From NCBI GenBank assembly GCA_963708235.1, contig OY970200.1, positions 2,294,001 through 2,358,000 of the forward strand: a stretch of 64,000 nt of DNA, given 5' to 3'. Every line of letters begins with the position of its first letter. The stretch's first letter is position 1. This document shows, in pieces, positions 8,018 through 16,315 of this stretch. The translations under genes and the position numbers were made by a program. The notes under the pieces are model-generated. The model made no database searches, was not told the origin of the DNA, and saw only the letters and a list, made by a program, of their open reading frames with translations. This DNA is from G963708235 sp963708235 (GTDB lineage Bacteria > Actinomycetota > Acidimicrobiia > Spongiisociales > UBA5794).

Positions 8018-9238
8018 GTGAGTCCGGGATCAGACAGCAGACCCCCGGGTCTGGGCAAGCCGGAGGGAAGCTCGTGGTATGCGGTGTGGATACCCCGTAT
8101 CGCCGTTGCCACCCTGGTCACCGTCCTCGTGGTGTACGGCTCCCGATGGATCTTCGGGAGTACCTCCAACTTCCTGATTCTTCTGGTCGTTGCCGTGTTC
8201 GTCGCATTTGCCCTGCTTCCTGCCGTGGAGATGCTGTCGCGTCGCGGGTGGCGTCGCGGACCGGCGACGGCCGTGGTGATGCTCGGGGGAGCCGTCCTTG
8301 CCGCGATCTTCGTGCTGGCGATGACCCAGGTGGTGATCGGCCAGGTGGTCGCCCTCATCGAGAACGCACCGACCTACCTCGAATCGATCTCGAACTGGCT
8401 CGACGAGACCTTCGGTATCGAGGCCGAGTTCGCCACGTTGACCAACGAACTGACCGCCGATCAGGATCGCCTCACCGAACTTGCGACCAATGCAGCCGGA
8501 GGGGTGCTCGGAATCGCTTCGACCATGGTGGGGCTCATCTTCCAGGGCCTGACGATCGCACTGTTCGTCTTCTACATCCTGGCGGACCTGCCCAAGCTGC
8601 GGGCCTCGGTGCTGCGTCGCTTTCCCCCCGCCCAACAGCTCCACATCGACACCGTCACCGAGATCACCATCGAGAAGGTCGGCGGCTACGTCTATTCGAG
8701 ACTGCTCCTCGCCGTCGTGTCGGCGGCGTTCCACATCACCGTGTTCTTCGCCCTTGGGATCGAGTACGCCGTGGCCCTCGGGCTCTGGGTCGGTCTGGTG
8801 TCGCAGTTCATCCCCACGATCGGGACCTACCTCGCCGGTTCGCTCCCGTTGTTGATCGCCCTGGCGTCGGACCCGATCGATGCGATCTGGGTGCTGGTCG
8901 CCATCATTTCGTACCAGCAGGTGGAGAACTACTTCATCTCTCCACGGATCACCGCCAACACCATGGACCTCCACCCGGCAGTCGCCTTCGGGTCCGTGAT
9001 CGTCGGCGCCTCGCTGCTGGGCGGGGCTGGTGCGCTCCTCGCCCTCCCGGCTGCGGCGACGGCGGTGGCGATCATCCAGACCTACTCGTACCACTACGAG
9101 GTCACCAGCGAGGGACCGATCGAGTCGCCCGAGGACTACGAGAGCCGCATCCGTGAGCGCTCGAAGAACAAGGCGCGGCAGGGCCGTCGCGACACCAAGC
9201 GCCGGGTCAAGACGGACAAGGCCAAGAAGGGCGACTGA
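8018..9238 (+). CDS. AI-2E family transporter
   Basis: This 406-residue polytopic membrane protein belongs to the AI-2E transporter family (PF01594), a large group that includes putative transporters of varied solutes; the name does not imply autoinducer transport here. About eight hydrophobic segments are visible, with the usual soluble stretch after the third. The family's most conserved part is seen in GLWVGLVSQFIPTIGTYLAG and in the EIDG-like region around VENYFISPRITANTMDLHP. The C-terminus is a lysine/arginine-rich cytoplasmic tail. I chose the GTG at 8018, with GGAG about ten bases upstream; an ATG at 8009 is equally possible. It converges on the glycosyltransferase at 9289. Confidence 0.8.
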   Translation: MSPGSDSRPPGLGKPEGSSWYAVWIPRIAVATLVTVLVVYGSRWIFGSTSNFLILLVVAVFVAFALLPAVEMLSRRGWRRGPATAVVMLGGAVLAAIFVLAMTQVVIGQVVALIENAPTYLESISNWLDETFGIEAEFATLTNELTADQDRLTELATNAAGGVLGIASTMVGLIFQGLTIALFVFYILADLPKLRASVLRRFPPAQQLHIDTVTEITIEKVGGYVYSRLLLAVVSAAFHITVFFALGIEYAVALGLWVGLVSQFIPTIGTYLAGSLPLLIALASDPIDAIWVLVAIISYQQVENYFISPRITANTMDLHPAVAFGSVIVGASLLGGAGALLALPAAATAVAIIQTYSYHYEVTSEGPIESPEDYESRIRERSKNKARQGRRDTKRRVKTDKAKKGD

Positions 9239-9288
9239 GCTACCGCCCGCCGTACTCCCCGCCGGCCCGTGGACGGCACGGATGAGCG

Positions 9289-11439
9289 TCAGGGATCAGA
9301 GGGCCGAGGATCAGCGGGTGGTGCGCCCAGACGGCGTCGGGCGTCCCAGGCCCAGCGCATTGTTCCCGCAAGCCCCGAAAGGCGACGCTTCCTGACCTTG
9401 CCGTAGGCATGACCGGTGACCCGGGAGACTTCGAAGAATCGCAACATCCACGCATCGATCCCCGCCTCCACCGCGATCGGTCCGGTGGTGGCGTAGCCGG
9501 AAAGGAACGCCTCACGGAGCGAAGCGAGACGAGCCGCCCGGGGGTGACCGGTCGAGGGCCGTTCCCCGACGAGGAACCGGTGCAACTCGAAGGTGAAGGC
9601 GCTGAGATCCCGGTGCACCGGTTCGAACTTGCGGACATGGGGCGGATCGAGCATGACCAACCCGCCATCCGCATCGATGATGAAGTCGTTTGGCGAGAAC
9701 CGAAAACCGCGGGCATGAGCCACCTGCAGAGCCACCGCCTGGATGGTCGAGCGACCGATCCCGACCCGTCGTGCCGCCCCGAACAGTTCGTTGCGCTCCG
9801 ACCCGGAGGCCGTGACCTCGGGATCGGCGGGTTCGGCCGAGTGGTAGGCCCCGATGGCTGCGCCACACTGCACCACCAGGGTCTCGAGCCCGGCAGGGCC
9901 CGGTGCCCACATCGAATGCCGTTCATCGGCCAGCACCTCGAACAGGTTGGTGCCTGGGACCAACTCGAGCGCAACCGCCGGGGGCGACGACGACCACCCG
10001 AGGGCGCGGGGCATGTGGACCCCTCCCCCGGGCAGGTCCTCGAAGAGTTGGCGGACCCGCCCGATCTCGGATGCGACGAAACGGGGGTCGTCGCCATTCC
10101 AGTTCTCACCGAACTTGACCGCGATCGAGTCCGAGCCCGTGGCGGCCAGTTCGACGAACTCGGCCTTGAAGCTGCGCCAACGCCTCACGACGGTCCATGA
10201 TCGGCGTTCACGCAGCGGCCCCCGGCGGTCCTCCATGGCGTTGACGACCGTGGCCACCGCTCGGTCATCCGGTTCGGTCGCCGGTCGGTCCCCGGCAGCG
10301 ACGGCGGCGAAGAGGTCGATCATCCGCTCCACCGCCACTTCGGCGCGGAACTCCTCGTCGAAGCGATCCCGACTGGCCGACCCGTACCGCCGGAGTCGCT
10401 CGGGATCGGCGAGCAGGTCGATGAGCAGCCGGCTCCAGGCAACGGTGTTGGTGGCCGGCGCAAGATCGGCGTTGACGCCGGGGACCACCACTTCGCGAAG
10501 CGCCGGGATGTCGCTGGCGACGATCGGGAGCCCGAGGGCCATGGCCTCGATCAGGGCGCCCCCGAGACCCTCGTACAAGGAGGGGAAGGCAAAGACGTCG
10601 GACGCCGCCATGACATCGGCGACATCGGCCCGGTGCCCGAGGAAGGTCACATGGTCTCCGAGGCCGAGATCGGCGACCCTGCCGGCGAGTTCGGCGGTCG
10701 AGTGCCCCTCACGACCGACGATCAGCAACCGGGCATCGGGTCGCTCCGCAACCACGGCGACCATGGCCTCGATCAGGTACCGCTGACCCTTCTGATACTC
10801 CTGACGGCCGACGGTGACGATGACCTCGTCACCGTGACCGAGCCCCAGGGCATTGCGCACCGACCGCCGGCGTTGATCGCTGCGGACCCCCAGACGCTCC
10901 AGATCGCGACCCCGCTTCACCACCGTGATCCGGTGTGGCGCAACCCCGAGGTTGGCGACCGTCGAATCCTTCACCGCTTCACTGACGGCGTGGAAATGGT
11001 CGGTCATCCGGCGTGCGGTGAAGCCGTCGACCATCCTGACCAGGCGGAGCTTGCCCGGGTTGACGTTGGGATCGGCCAGACGGACCGGGTCGTAGGCGGT
11101 GTTGGCGAGATTCGACATCACCGGGACGCCACAACCCAATGCAGCGACCCGCCCGGCCAGGTCGGCATCGAACAGCGAGGTGTAGACGAGCGCCGGCTTC
11201 TCCTGGCGAATCAGCCGTCGGAGCGACCGGATCTTGCCGAGACGGGTCTCCCCTTCGAGCAGCCGGACATCGAATCCCGCCGCTCTGACCTCCTCCTCGA
11301 ACCCGACATCGCGGTAGTGGAGGCAGGCGATGATCGGAGTGACGCCGTGGTCGACAAGTCGTGGCAGCATTTCGAGCAGTGACCGCTCGGCGCCTCCCGC
11401 AAGAAATGAGTTGATGACGAAGAGGTATTTGGCGCCCAC
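9289..11439 (-). CDS. Glycosyltransferase (GT4) fused to a kinase/phosphotransferase-like domain
   Basis: The first ~380 residues are a GT4 glycosyltransferase: FVINSFLAGGAERSL at the start, VGRQEYQKGQRYLIEAM for the nucleotide loop, and EGLGGALIEAMALGLP for the E-x7-E region. After a linker, residues ~430-716 resemble an aminoglycoside-phosphotransferase or LPS-kinase fold. They include VALELVPGTNLFEVL (hinge-like), an HARGFRFSPNDFIID phrase where the catalytic loop would be, and VMLDPPHVRKFEPVHRDLSAF where the metal-binding Asp is expected. The canonical HxD-N loop is altered, so activity is uncertain. Joining a sugar transfer and a phosphorylation step in one chain is plausible for glycan assembly. 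The GTG start has GGGAA upstream and lies 38 bases from a divergent gene. Confidence 0.7.
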   Translation of the reverse strand: MGAKYLFVINSFLAGGAERSLLEMLPRLVDHGVTPIIACLHYRDVGFEEEVRAAGFDVRLLEGETRLGKIRSLRRLIRQEKPALVYTSLFDADLAGRVAALGCGVPVMSNLANTAYDPVRLADPNVNPGKLRLVRMVDGFTARRMTDHFHAVSEAVKDSTVANLGVAPHRITVVKRGRDLERLGVRSDQRRRSVRNALGLGHGDEVIVTVGRQEYQKGQRYLIEAMVAVVAERPDARLLIVGREGHSTAELAGRVADLGLGDHVTFLGHRADVADVMAASDVFAFPSLYEGLGGALIEAMALGLPIVASDIPALREVVVPGVNADLAPATNTVAWSRLLIDLLADPERLRRYGSASRDRFDEEFRAEVAVERMIDLFAAVAAGDRPATEPDDRAVATVVNAMEDRRGPLRERRSWTVVRRWRSFKAEFVELAATGSDSIAVKFGENWNGDDPRFVASEIGRVRQLFEDLPGGGVHMPRALGWSSSPPAVALELVPGTNLFEVLADERHSMWAPGPAGLETLVVQCGAAIGAYHSAEPADPEVTASGSERNELFGAARRVGIGRSTIQAVALQVAHARGFRFSPNDFIIDADGGLVMLDPPHVRKFEPVHRDLSAFTFELHRFLVGERPSTGHPRAARLASLREAFLSGYATTGPIAVEAGIDAWMLRFFEVSRVTGHAYGKVRKRRLSGLAGTMRWAWDARRRLGAPPADPRPSDP

Positions 11440-11477
11440 GTGTTCCCGGCAGATCGAGCCGGGTATCTTACCGATCG

Positions 11478-13202
11478 ATGTCCTCCAGCGAGCCCCAGCC
11501 GAGCGCGCCCCCACCCCGTCCCGACATCCGGTTCGGGATCATGTGCAACGGCACCAGGTTCCCCTCCTGGCAGGCGACGGCGATCCGGCGGCTGCTCTCG
11601 ATCCCCGGGGTCGAGGCCTCGCTGCTGATCGTTCCCGCTTCACCGGGGACGGCCGTCTCGGTCACCGGCAGGCTGGGGCGTATCGGCAGCCTGCTCGCAG
11701 ACCGGTGCCACCTGTTGTGGAACCTGTTCAACAAGGGATATGTGGAGCGACGGTCCCGCGCCTCGCGGAGCGTCGACCTTTCGACGGACCTCGACGGTGT
11801 CCCCACGTTGCCGTGTGCCACCGTCCCCGTCGGTCGGTTCGGCGAGGCGTTCAGCCCGGGCGATGTCGCCGCCATCCGTGCCCACGACCTCGACTTCGTG
11901 CTCCGCTTCGGCTTCGGGATCGTCAAGGGTGAGGTGCTCGAGGCCGCCCGGTACGGGTTGTGGTCCTATCACCACGGCGACGAACAGCGGTACCGGGGAC
12001 GGCCACCGGGCTTCTGGGAGCTGGTCGACGGCGAGGATGTCGTCGGCGCCATCCTGCAGCGGCTCACCGAGCGGCTCGACGGCGGGATCGTGCTCCATCG
12101 CGGCACCTTCCGGGCGGTGCCGTACTCCTATGTCCGCACCCGGGACGAGGCCTTTTCCGGCAGTTCCGACTGGGCGGCGGTGGTGTGCCGATCGATCATG
12201 TCGGGCGACCTCGCCCAGGTCACCGCAGCGGCCAGCGCCACCAAGGCCCCGGTCCGGCACAATCCGGGCAACGTCGCCATGCTGCGCTTTCTCGCACGCC
12301 AGGCGGTCGCCTTCGTGGTCAACCAGTGGCGGGGACTGACCAGGGCGGCGAAGTGGACCATCGGTGTTGCCGATGTCCCCATTGAATCTTTCCTCACCGG
12401 GGACACTCCGCCGATCCGGTGGATCCGGGAGTACGGCGCCACCCGCTATCTGGCCGATCCCTTCCCGCTCCCCGGCGGTTCCGACGTGGCGCTGGTCGAG
12501 GACTACGACTACCGCACCCACCGTGGGGTGATCGCCGCCGTCCCGCTCGACGGTGCGGGCCGTCCCCGTCCCGTGATCGATCCCGGGGTCCACGCCTCGT
12601 ACCCCTACCTGTTCGAGGCCGACGGTGCGGTCTGGTGTGCCCCGGAGATCTACCAGGCCGGCGAGCTCCGGCTCTACCGTGCGGTCAGCTTCCCAGACGA
12701 GTGGGAACATGTGGCCACCCCGGTGACCGGGCTCGGTGTGCTCGACCCCACCTTCTGGCATCACGAGGGGCGATGGTGGATCTTCGCCACCGACCACGCC
12801 GATGGTCCCAACACCAAACTGCGGATCTGGCACAGCACCGACCTTCTCTCGGGTTGGGAGCCCCATCCGTTGAACCCGGTCAAGACCGATGTCCGGTCCA
12901 GCCGGTCTGCCGGGACCCCGTTCGTGGTGGATGGGACGCTGTTCCGTCCCGCCCAGGACGGGTCCCACAGCTACGGCGGCGGCATCACCATCAACCGGGT
13001 GGATGTGCTCACGCCGACCGCCTTCTCCGAGGAGGCGGTTGCCCGGGTACCGCCACCCGATACCGGGCGATACCGTCATGGCATCCACACGTTGAGCGCC
13101 GCCGGCGACCGCACCGTGGTGGACGGCCGCCGCGACATCTTCATCGCCGCATCCTTCAAACGGGAGTTGACCGGCCGGCTCGGTAAGTTCCGCAGGCGCT
13201 GA
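11478..13202 (+). CDS. Formyltransferase-like domain fused to a GINT1-N-like beta-propeller domain
   Basis: The 574-residue protein has two parts. Residues ~15-230 resemble a formyltransferase: YGLWSYHHGDEQRYRGRPPGFWEL is the expected HxSxLPxYRG-like core with a changed loop, and the late Asp appears in ERLDGGIVL. Residues ~290-570 have the repeated W/Y-rich blades (DPFPLPGGSDVALVEDY, DPTFWHHEGRWWIFATD, SAGTPFVVDGTLFRPAQD) of the five-bladed propeller found at the N-terminus of glucosamine inositolphosphorylceramide transferase 1. N-formylation of an amino sugar is a reasonable inference given the glycan genes around it. It is divergent from the glycosyltransferase at 9289-11439 and stands alone, with a hairpin after its stop. 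Confidence 0.65.
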   Translation: MSSSEPQPSAPPPRPDIRFGIMCNGTRFPSWQATAIRRLLSIPGVEASLLIVPASPGTAVSVTGRLGRIGSLLADRCHLLWNLFNKGYVERRSRASRSVDLSTDLDGVPTLPCATVPVGRFGEAFSPGDVAAIRAHDLDFVLRFGFGIVKGEVLEAARYGLWSYHHGDEQRYRGRPPGFWELVDGEDVVGAILQRLTERLDGGIVLHRGTFRAVPYSYVRTRDEAFSGSSDWAAVVCRSIMSGDLAQVTAAASATKAPVRHNPGNVAMLRFLARQAVAFVVNQWRGLTRAAKWTIGVADVPIESFLTGDTPPIRWIREYGATRYLADPFPLPGGSDVALVEDYDYRTHRGVIAAVPLDGAGRPRPVIDPGVHASYPYLFEADGAVWCAPEIYQAGELRLYRAVSFPDEWEHVATPVTGLGVLDPTFWHHEGRWWIFATDHADGPNTKLRIWHSTDLLSGWEPHPLNPVKTDVRSSRSAGTPFVVDGTLFRPAQDGSHSYGGGITINRVDVLTPTAFSEEAVARVPPPDTGRYRHGIHTLSAAGDRTVVDGRRDIFIAASFKRELTGRLGKFRRR

Positions 13203-13205
13203 TCT

Positions 13206-13234
13206 CCCGATGAGCCGACCGCTCATGAATCGGG
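13206..13234 (+). terminator. Hairpin after the formyltransferase-propeller gene
   Basis: CCCG-ATGAGC-CGACC-GCTCAT-GAAT-CGGG begins four bases after the stop codon. The inner stem is six perfect pairs and the outer four pairs flank a bulge. There is no T run, as is common in GC-rich actinobacteria. Confidence 0.45.
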
Positions 13235-13305
13235 CTCGAACCCCCGGCACCAGCCCGGTTCACCTAACCTGCCTCGACTTTATCACTATCTGCTAACCTC
13301 CAGGC

Positions 13306-14463
13306 ATGTTGGGTGAACTGTACGACCCGGTGGCCAACCCGTATGCACCGGGTGCAGGAACACCACCACCGGCCCTCGTCGGCCGGGATGCCGTGCTCGC
13401 AGAGGCCGACATCGCCCTCCGGCGGCTGCACGCCGGACGGACGAGCCAACACCTGCTGGTCACCGGATTGCGCGGTCTCGGCAAGACCGTCCTGCTCGGA
13501 AAGCTGGCCGCCGTGGCCGAACGCACCGGCTACCGGGTCATCCGTATCGAGGCGCTCGACGGCGACGACACCCTGCTCAGCTTCCTCCGCCAGGCACGGC
13601 GGATCGTCACCGACACCGGAGGTCCGCAGGTGGGTCGGGCGCTGCGGTCGATCGAGTCGGTGTCGCTCACCGTTGCCGGAACCGGACTGGCGATGGAGCG
13701 CCGCTCCGAAGAACGCGACCGGGAGGCCCTCACCGACGTCATCACCGACGTCTCCCGGGTCGCCGCCGACCGGGAACTCGGCATCATGCTCGCCCTCGAC
13801 GAGGCGCAGGTACTCGACCGGCATGATCTTCGCCGGCTGCTCGCAGGGGTTCACCGGTGCGGACAGGACGGGCTTCCGCTGTACTGCCTGCTCGCAGGGC
13901 TTCCCAATCTGGTCGGCGACGTCGCCAAGGCGGCAACCTATGCGGAGCGGATGTTCACCGTCGCCGACCTCGGCCCCCTCACCCCCGACCAGGTGGTGGC
14001 CGCCGTTGTCGAGCCTGCCGCAGAGATCGGCGTCTCTTGGTCGCCCGAAGCGGCCGAGCTCATCGTCGACCGATCCGACGGGTACCCCTTCTTCGTGCAG
14101 ACATGGGCCTACCACACATGGAACGCCGCCGTCGACGACCCGATCTCGGCGGACGACGTCGCACGGGCTGCACCCAACGCCGAACACGCGCTGGAGTCGT
14201 CGTTCTTCGCCTCACGGGTCGCCCGCATCCCGGCATCAGAGGTCGCCTACGTCCAGGCTCTCGCATCCCTGGGCCCGGGCCCACACCGTTCAGGCGATGT
14301 GGCCGGCGCTGCCGGCAAGACGACGTCCCAGGTCGCCGCCTTCCGGGACCGCCTCATCACCGAGGGTGTCGTGTACGCACCCCGGTATGGCTGGGTGGAG
14401 TTCGCCATCCCCCATTTCGATCGGTACGTCCGCCGGTCGTTGCCGAACGTCTCAGGGGCGTGA
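13306..14463 (+). CDS. AAA/STAND-type ATP-binding protein
   Basis: The 385-residue protein opens with a short linker ending in VGRDAVLAEAD, then a Walker A GLRGLGKT at about residues 52-59 and a Walker B IMLALDEAQ near 165. A region of helices follows, and a winged-helix-like C-terminus (residues ~300-370) has SGDVAGAAGKTTSQVAAFRDRLITEGVV. This is the AAA_16/Orc-like architecture seen in many actinobacterial proteins of unknown task, some linked to regulation or defence. It has no obvious partner; flanking genes are glycan enzymes. An AT-richer stretch just upstream, with TAACCT at 13294-13299, could be a -10 element giving a nearly leaderless message. Confidence 0.75.
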   Translation: MLGELYDPVANPYAPGAGTPPPALVGRDAVLAEADIALRRLHAGRTSQHLLVTGLRGLGKTVLLGKLAAVAERTGYRVIRIEALDGDDTLLSFLRQARRIVTDTGGPQVGRALRSIESVSLTVAGTGLAMERRSEERDREALTDVITDVSRVAADRELGIMLALDEAQVLDRHDLRRLLAGVHRCGQDGLPLYCLLAGLPNLVGDVAKAATYAERMFTVADLGPLTPDQVVAAVVEPAAEIGVSWSPEAAELIVDRSDGYPFFVQTWAYHTWNAAVDDPISADDVARAAPNAEHALESSFFASRVARIPASEVAYVQALASLGPGPHRSGDVAGAAGKTTSQVAAFRDRLITEGVVYAPRYGWVEFAIPHFDRYVRRSLPNVSGA

Positions 14464-14531
14464 GATCGCAGCCTCGCACGGAAGTTCCCTGGCAGATCGT
14501 CGCAGTCAGGCGCGCCGTGTCGGTTGCACCG

Positions 14532-15362
14532 TCACGGCCCGACGTAACCCGTGATTCGGCGGCGGACTTTGTCCTCGAGACGGAGCCCGGACTGCATCTT
14601 GCGGGTGAAGAAGAACACACCGTCACCGAGTTGGACCGGGACCCGGTTGATCAGCACCGGATCGGTCCGGGCGGTGATCGGGGCGCCGCTGCCGAGGGTG
14701 GCGGTCTCGTAGCGGGACCGAACCGCCGCATCGGCCTGCTCCGACCAGTACCCCCACGGGTAGGCGAAGTGATGAGGTTCGACGCCGAGTCGACGCCGGA
14801 TCAGCTCGTTGCTGGTATCGAGCTCCTCGACGATCCGGTCGGCGTCGAGGTGACGGAGATCGGGATGACGGTGGGTGTGGGCGCCCACCGTCATCAGTCC
14901 GCTCGTGGCCATCTCCTCGATCTGTCCCCAGGTGAGCGGGTCGGCCCGTCCCCCGGGGGTGAGCGGCTCGCCGCTCTCGACGGGATGTGTGGTCAGGTAC
15001 AGCAGGAACGGTAGGCCCCGGCGCACCAGCTCGGGATACCCGTTGCGGTAGAAGTCCTCGTATCCGTCGTCGAAGGTGAGAACGAACATCCGTTGCGCAT
15101 CGGGTGCTTCCCGGTTGGCGAACGCCGTGTCGAGATCGACGACCTGGCCGTGACGCTGCAGCCAGTCCATCTGAGCCACGAATGCCTCGGCGCCGACCTC
15201 CATCTGACGACCGAGCCCGGCATCGATCTGGTGGTAGATGAGCACCCTGGGACCGGGAAACCCGCCCATGAAGAGATCCGCCGTCGCAAAGGCCACCTTG
15301 CTACCGGTCCTCACCGCAGACTTGGCGGCGGTCTTGAGGGCGCCCATCGTGGGAGCCTTCAC
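14532..15362 (-). CDS. Polysaccharide deacetylase (NodB family)
   Basis: A 276-residue carbohydrate esterase of the NodB/CE4 type. It would remove N- or O-acetyl groups from an extracellular or periplasmic-face glycan. The metal-binding motif 1 is LTFDDGYEDF, motif 2 is GAHTHRHPDL, and later FAYPWGYW matches motif 3. The start is taken as the GTG at 15362 because it overlaps the TGA of the sulfotransferase upstream (GTGA), suggesting coupled translation; an in-frame ATG at 15347 is an alternative. It is the last gene of the operon 20180 to 14532. No convincing signal peptide is seen. Confidence 0.85.
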   Translation of the reverse strand: MKAPTMGALKTAAKSAVRTGSKVAFATADLFMGGFPGPRVLIYHQIDAGLGRQMEVGAEAFVAQMDWLQRHGQVVDLDTAFANREAPDAQRMFVLTFDDGYEDFYRNGYPELVRRGLPFLLYLTTHPVESGEPLTPGGRADPLTWGQIEEMATSGLMTVGAHTHRHPDLRHLDADRIVEELDTSNELIRRRLGVEPHHFAYPWGYWSEQADAAVRSRYETATLGSGAPITARTDPVLINRVPVQLGDGVFFFTRKMQSGLRLEDKVRRRITGYVGP

Positions 15363-16279
15363 GGACGGGTCCACCGGAAGTCGTCGCCGAGCAACTCCAC
15401 CAGACGGGCATTCGGCTCGGCGAACTGCTCCTCCAGGTAGCGGCGAGCCGCCGCAGAGGGCGGTGGGTAATCGCCGTCGAGGGCGTTGAGATAGCTGTAG
15501 TTGCGGAACTCGGCCGGTTGCCAGTCCGGCAGCCCGAGAAACCGGGTGATCCGGGCAAAGGTCTCGGCGGGGTCGGAGAACAACTCCTCGCTCCGCACCA
15601 CCAGCATCTGCTCGGCGGGAAGGTGCCGGCGCCACCGTTCGATCTGGTCGGCGTACCGACCGCGCGCCACATAGGCGAACCGCCGAAACTCGACCGCACG
15701 GTCGTAGGGGTCCTCGGTGACCCGGGACCAACCGTCGGCGAGCCGTTGCTCCTCGGCGAGAAGCGCCGCCTCGAGGTCGAGCGGCTCGTGCCCCAACCGG
15801 ACATTGTGGTGGTAGTGCGAGACGGCCCGGTCCGCAGGTTCCCGCAACATGGCGATCAGCTTGACGTCGGGGAGCAGCGATGCGACCCGCTCCGGAACCC
15901 GAGGGTCGAACAGGTAGTCCGGGGTGGCCTCGAAGGTCAGGAAAGGACGCCCGGTGGCGCCGGCGAGACGCCGCCGCACCTCGAGAGGGAAGTGAGCGCG
16001 GTACCAGGCCTCACCCTTGGCGTAATCGATGGAGAAGTATTCGATCTCCTTGCGGAGCGACGGGGCCACGTTGGGGTGACGACCCAACCACTTGTACAGC
16101 GAGCTGGTGCCGCACCGTTGCCCGCCGACGATGAGCAGATCGGGAACCGTCCGCCACGAGGCGGTGCGGTTGCGGGCGCCGAGACGCACCTTGACGGCGG
16201 TGCGGCGCACCGGAAGCGGCGTGATGGCCTTGGCGCGATCGGCGAGATTCTGACGCCACTTGTCGGCAACTCGAACCAT
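15359..16279 (-). CDS. Sulfotransferase (PAPS-dependent, heparan-sulfate-sulfotransferase-like)
   Basis: This intact 306-residue sulfotransferase carries the PAPS 5'-phosphosulfate loop GGQRCGTSSLYKWL near residue 50 and the 3'-phosphate-binding segment LREPADRAVSHYHHNV near 145. It ends with the family's C-terminal region (DFRWTRP). It would sulfate a polysaccharide or glycolipid acceptor. It sits between a Wzz-like protein and a deacetylase, so it probably modifies the same polymer. It is a different subfamily from the frameshifted sulfotransferase at 4631-5617. Confidence 0.85.
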   Translation of the reverse strand: MVRVADKWRQNLADRAKAITPLPVRRTAVKVRLGARNRTASWRTVPDLLIVGGQRCGTSSLYKWLGRHPNVAPSLRKEIEYFSIDYAKGEAWYRAHFPLEVRRRLAGATGRPFLTFEATPDYLFDPRVPERVASLLPDVKLIAMLREPADRAVSHYHHNVRLGHEPLDLEAALLAEEQRLADGWSRVTEDPYDRAVEFRRFAYVARGRYADQIERWRRHLPAEQMLVVRSEELFSDPAETFARITRFLGLPDWQPAEFRNYSYLNALDGDYPPPSAAARRYLEEQFAEPNARLVELLGDDFRWTRP

Positions 16280-16315
16280 GGTGGGGAGGGGCTCCGTTGT
16301 GGGGAAGCGTCGAGA

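Noticed and set aside
13225..13265. A GGTTCGAGCCC stretch on the minus strand resembling a tRNA T-loop
   Set aside because: The T-stem does not pair over five bases and no acceptor, D or anticodon arm can be placed; the sequence is part of the hairpin after the propeller gene.
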